Positions 5,507 to 6,154 of a DNA stretch of 6,154 nt are shown here, piece after piece; within the stretch, counting starts at the first letter, position 1, and every line of letters begins with the position of its first letter. Below the pieces are notes generated by a model. The model saw nothing but the letters and a program-made list of their open reading frames with translations, did not search any database and was not told the DNA's origin. Source of the stretch: an uncultured Treponema sp. (lineage in GTDB: Bacteria > Spirochaetota > Spirochaetia > Treponematales > Treponemataceae); the NCBI GenBank assembly GCA_937892225.1, contig CALAUH010000315.1, forward strand, positions 1-6,154, read 5' to 3'. The position numbers and the translations under genes were made by a program.

Positions 5507-6154
5507 TTATTTTTTTGCAATTTCTGTAATGCTTGTTACAACACCTGCGAGGTTCTGCATATCAGAAGGAACAATAATTTTTGTAGCCTGTCCATGTGCT
5601 GCATTTTCAAATGCTTCAAGACTGCGAAGTTTAAGTACTTTATCGTCCATTCCAGCTTCTTTAAGCATTTTAAGACCGGCAGCTTTAGCTTCCTGAACTT
5701 CACGAATTGCTTCAGCTTCACCTTTTGCTTTCTGAATTGCAGCTTCTTTCTGAGCTTCAGCGGCAAGAATCATTGCCTGTTTCTGTCCTTCAGCTTCCAA
5801 AATAGCAGACTGTTTATGTCCTTCTGCAATAAGAATCTGTTCACGGCGTTCACGTTCAGCTTTCATCTGTTTTTCCATTGCTTCACGAATTGCCTGTGGT
5901 GGTTCGATGTTCTTAACTTCAACACGATTTACCTTAATTCCCCAAGGGTCTGTAGCTTCATCCAAAATAGAACGCATTTTTGTGTTGATTACATCACGGC
6001 TTGTTAAAGATTCATCAAGTTCAAGTTCACCAATGATGTTACGCAAAGTTGTTGCAGAAAGATTTTCCAAAGCGTTGATTGGTTTTTCTACACCGTATGT
6101 ATACAATTTTGGATCTGTAATCTGGAAATAAACTACAGTATCAATCATCATTGT
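5507..6154 (-). CDS. SPFH/band-7 (stomatin/QmcA-like) membrane-scaffold protein, C-terminal part (5' end outside window)
   Basis: The frame is open to the window edge, giving 215 residues without the true start; the missing N-terminus should carry the membrane anchor. The visible part starts inside the SPFH domain with IDTVVYFQITDPKLYTYG, then ALENLSATTLRNIIGELELD, ILDEATDPWGIKVNRVEVK and NIEPPQAIREAMEKQMKAER. It continues as a charged coiled coil of about four 11-residue repeats (roughly residues 108-150: LIAEGHKQSAI, LEAEGQKQAMI, LAAEAQKEAAI, QKAKGEAEAIR) and ends in a hydrophobic-polar tail (KIIVPSDMQNLAGVV). Such proteins form large rings on the membrane and organise membrane domains or FtsH-type proteolysis. 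They are often encoded beside an NfeD-like protein, which would have to lie outside the window. Its codons look less AT-biased than its neighbours', consistent with a conserved native gene. Confidence 0.93.
   Translation of the reverse strand, partial: TMMIDTVVYFQITDPKLYTYGVEKPINALENLSATTLRNIIGELELDESLTSRDVINTKMRSILDEATDPWGIKVNRVEVKNIEPPQAIREAMEKQMKAERERREQILIAEGHKQSAILEAEGQKQAMILAAEAQKEAAIQKAKGEAEAIREVQEAKAAGLKMLKEAGMDDKVLKLRSLEAFENAAHGQATKIIVPSDMQNLAGVVTSITEIAKK

Noticed and set aside
5498..6007. Plus-strand reading frame encoding a Cys/Phe-rich 169-residue protein
   Set aside because: It is antisense to the SPFH coiled coil. The Phe/Cys/Ser bias is what the complement of Glu/Lys/Ala codons produces, and no ribosome site or family match is present.

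Overview
The window is AT-rich bacterial DNA with short intergenic gaps and A/T-ending codons. The base composition, the membrane-anchored LuxR-type regulator, and the mix of carbohydrate-active genes with a YtrA-type GntR regulator suggest a host-associated spirochaete of the Treponema type. A low-GC Firmicute cannot be excluded, because no marker gene here settles the taxonomy. There are eight protein genes (two cut by the window edges) and no rRNA, tRNA, CRISPR array or recognisable insertion sequence.

Left part, plus strand (1-923). The tail of a membrane protein, probably an ABC-2 type permease, overlaps the start of a short GntR/YtrA-family regulator through TAATG. The two look like the end of an ABC-transporter operon. 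A stand-alone gene for a 60-residue lysine-rich helical protein follows. It has a candidate promoter, a hairpin close to the predicted 5' end of its mRNA, the strongest Shine-Dalgarno sequence in the window, and a strong bidirectional terminator with a GAAA loop.

Middle, minus strand (928-4571). Reading leftwards, the genes are a 599-residue glycoside-hydrolase-like protein (probable TIM barrel plus a GATase-like domain), a monofunctional biotin-protein ligase (birA), and a two-domain SGNH/GDSL esterase. They lie close together and probably form one transcription unit, with a possible internal promoter just before birA. None of the three has a signal peptide, so the hydrolase-like protein and the esterase probably act on sugars in the cytoplasm. 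The biotin ligase is a housekeeping gene placed between them.

Right part, minus strand (4674-6154). A protein with about six membrane segments and a C-terminal LuxR-type helix-turn-helix has its own good promoter. That promoter overlaps one arm of a perfect 16-bp inverted repeat (5433-5448 and 5478-5493). Upstream is the C-terminal part of an SPFH/band-7 (stomatin/QmcA-like) membrane-scaffold protein cut by the right edge.

I see no clear novel multi-gene system. The items most worth following are the long inverted repeat at the LuxR promoter, the orphan 60-residue gene with its regulatory-looking leader, the unassigned hydrolase-like family, and the apparently leaderless start of birA.
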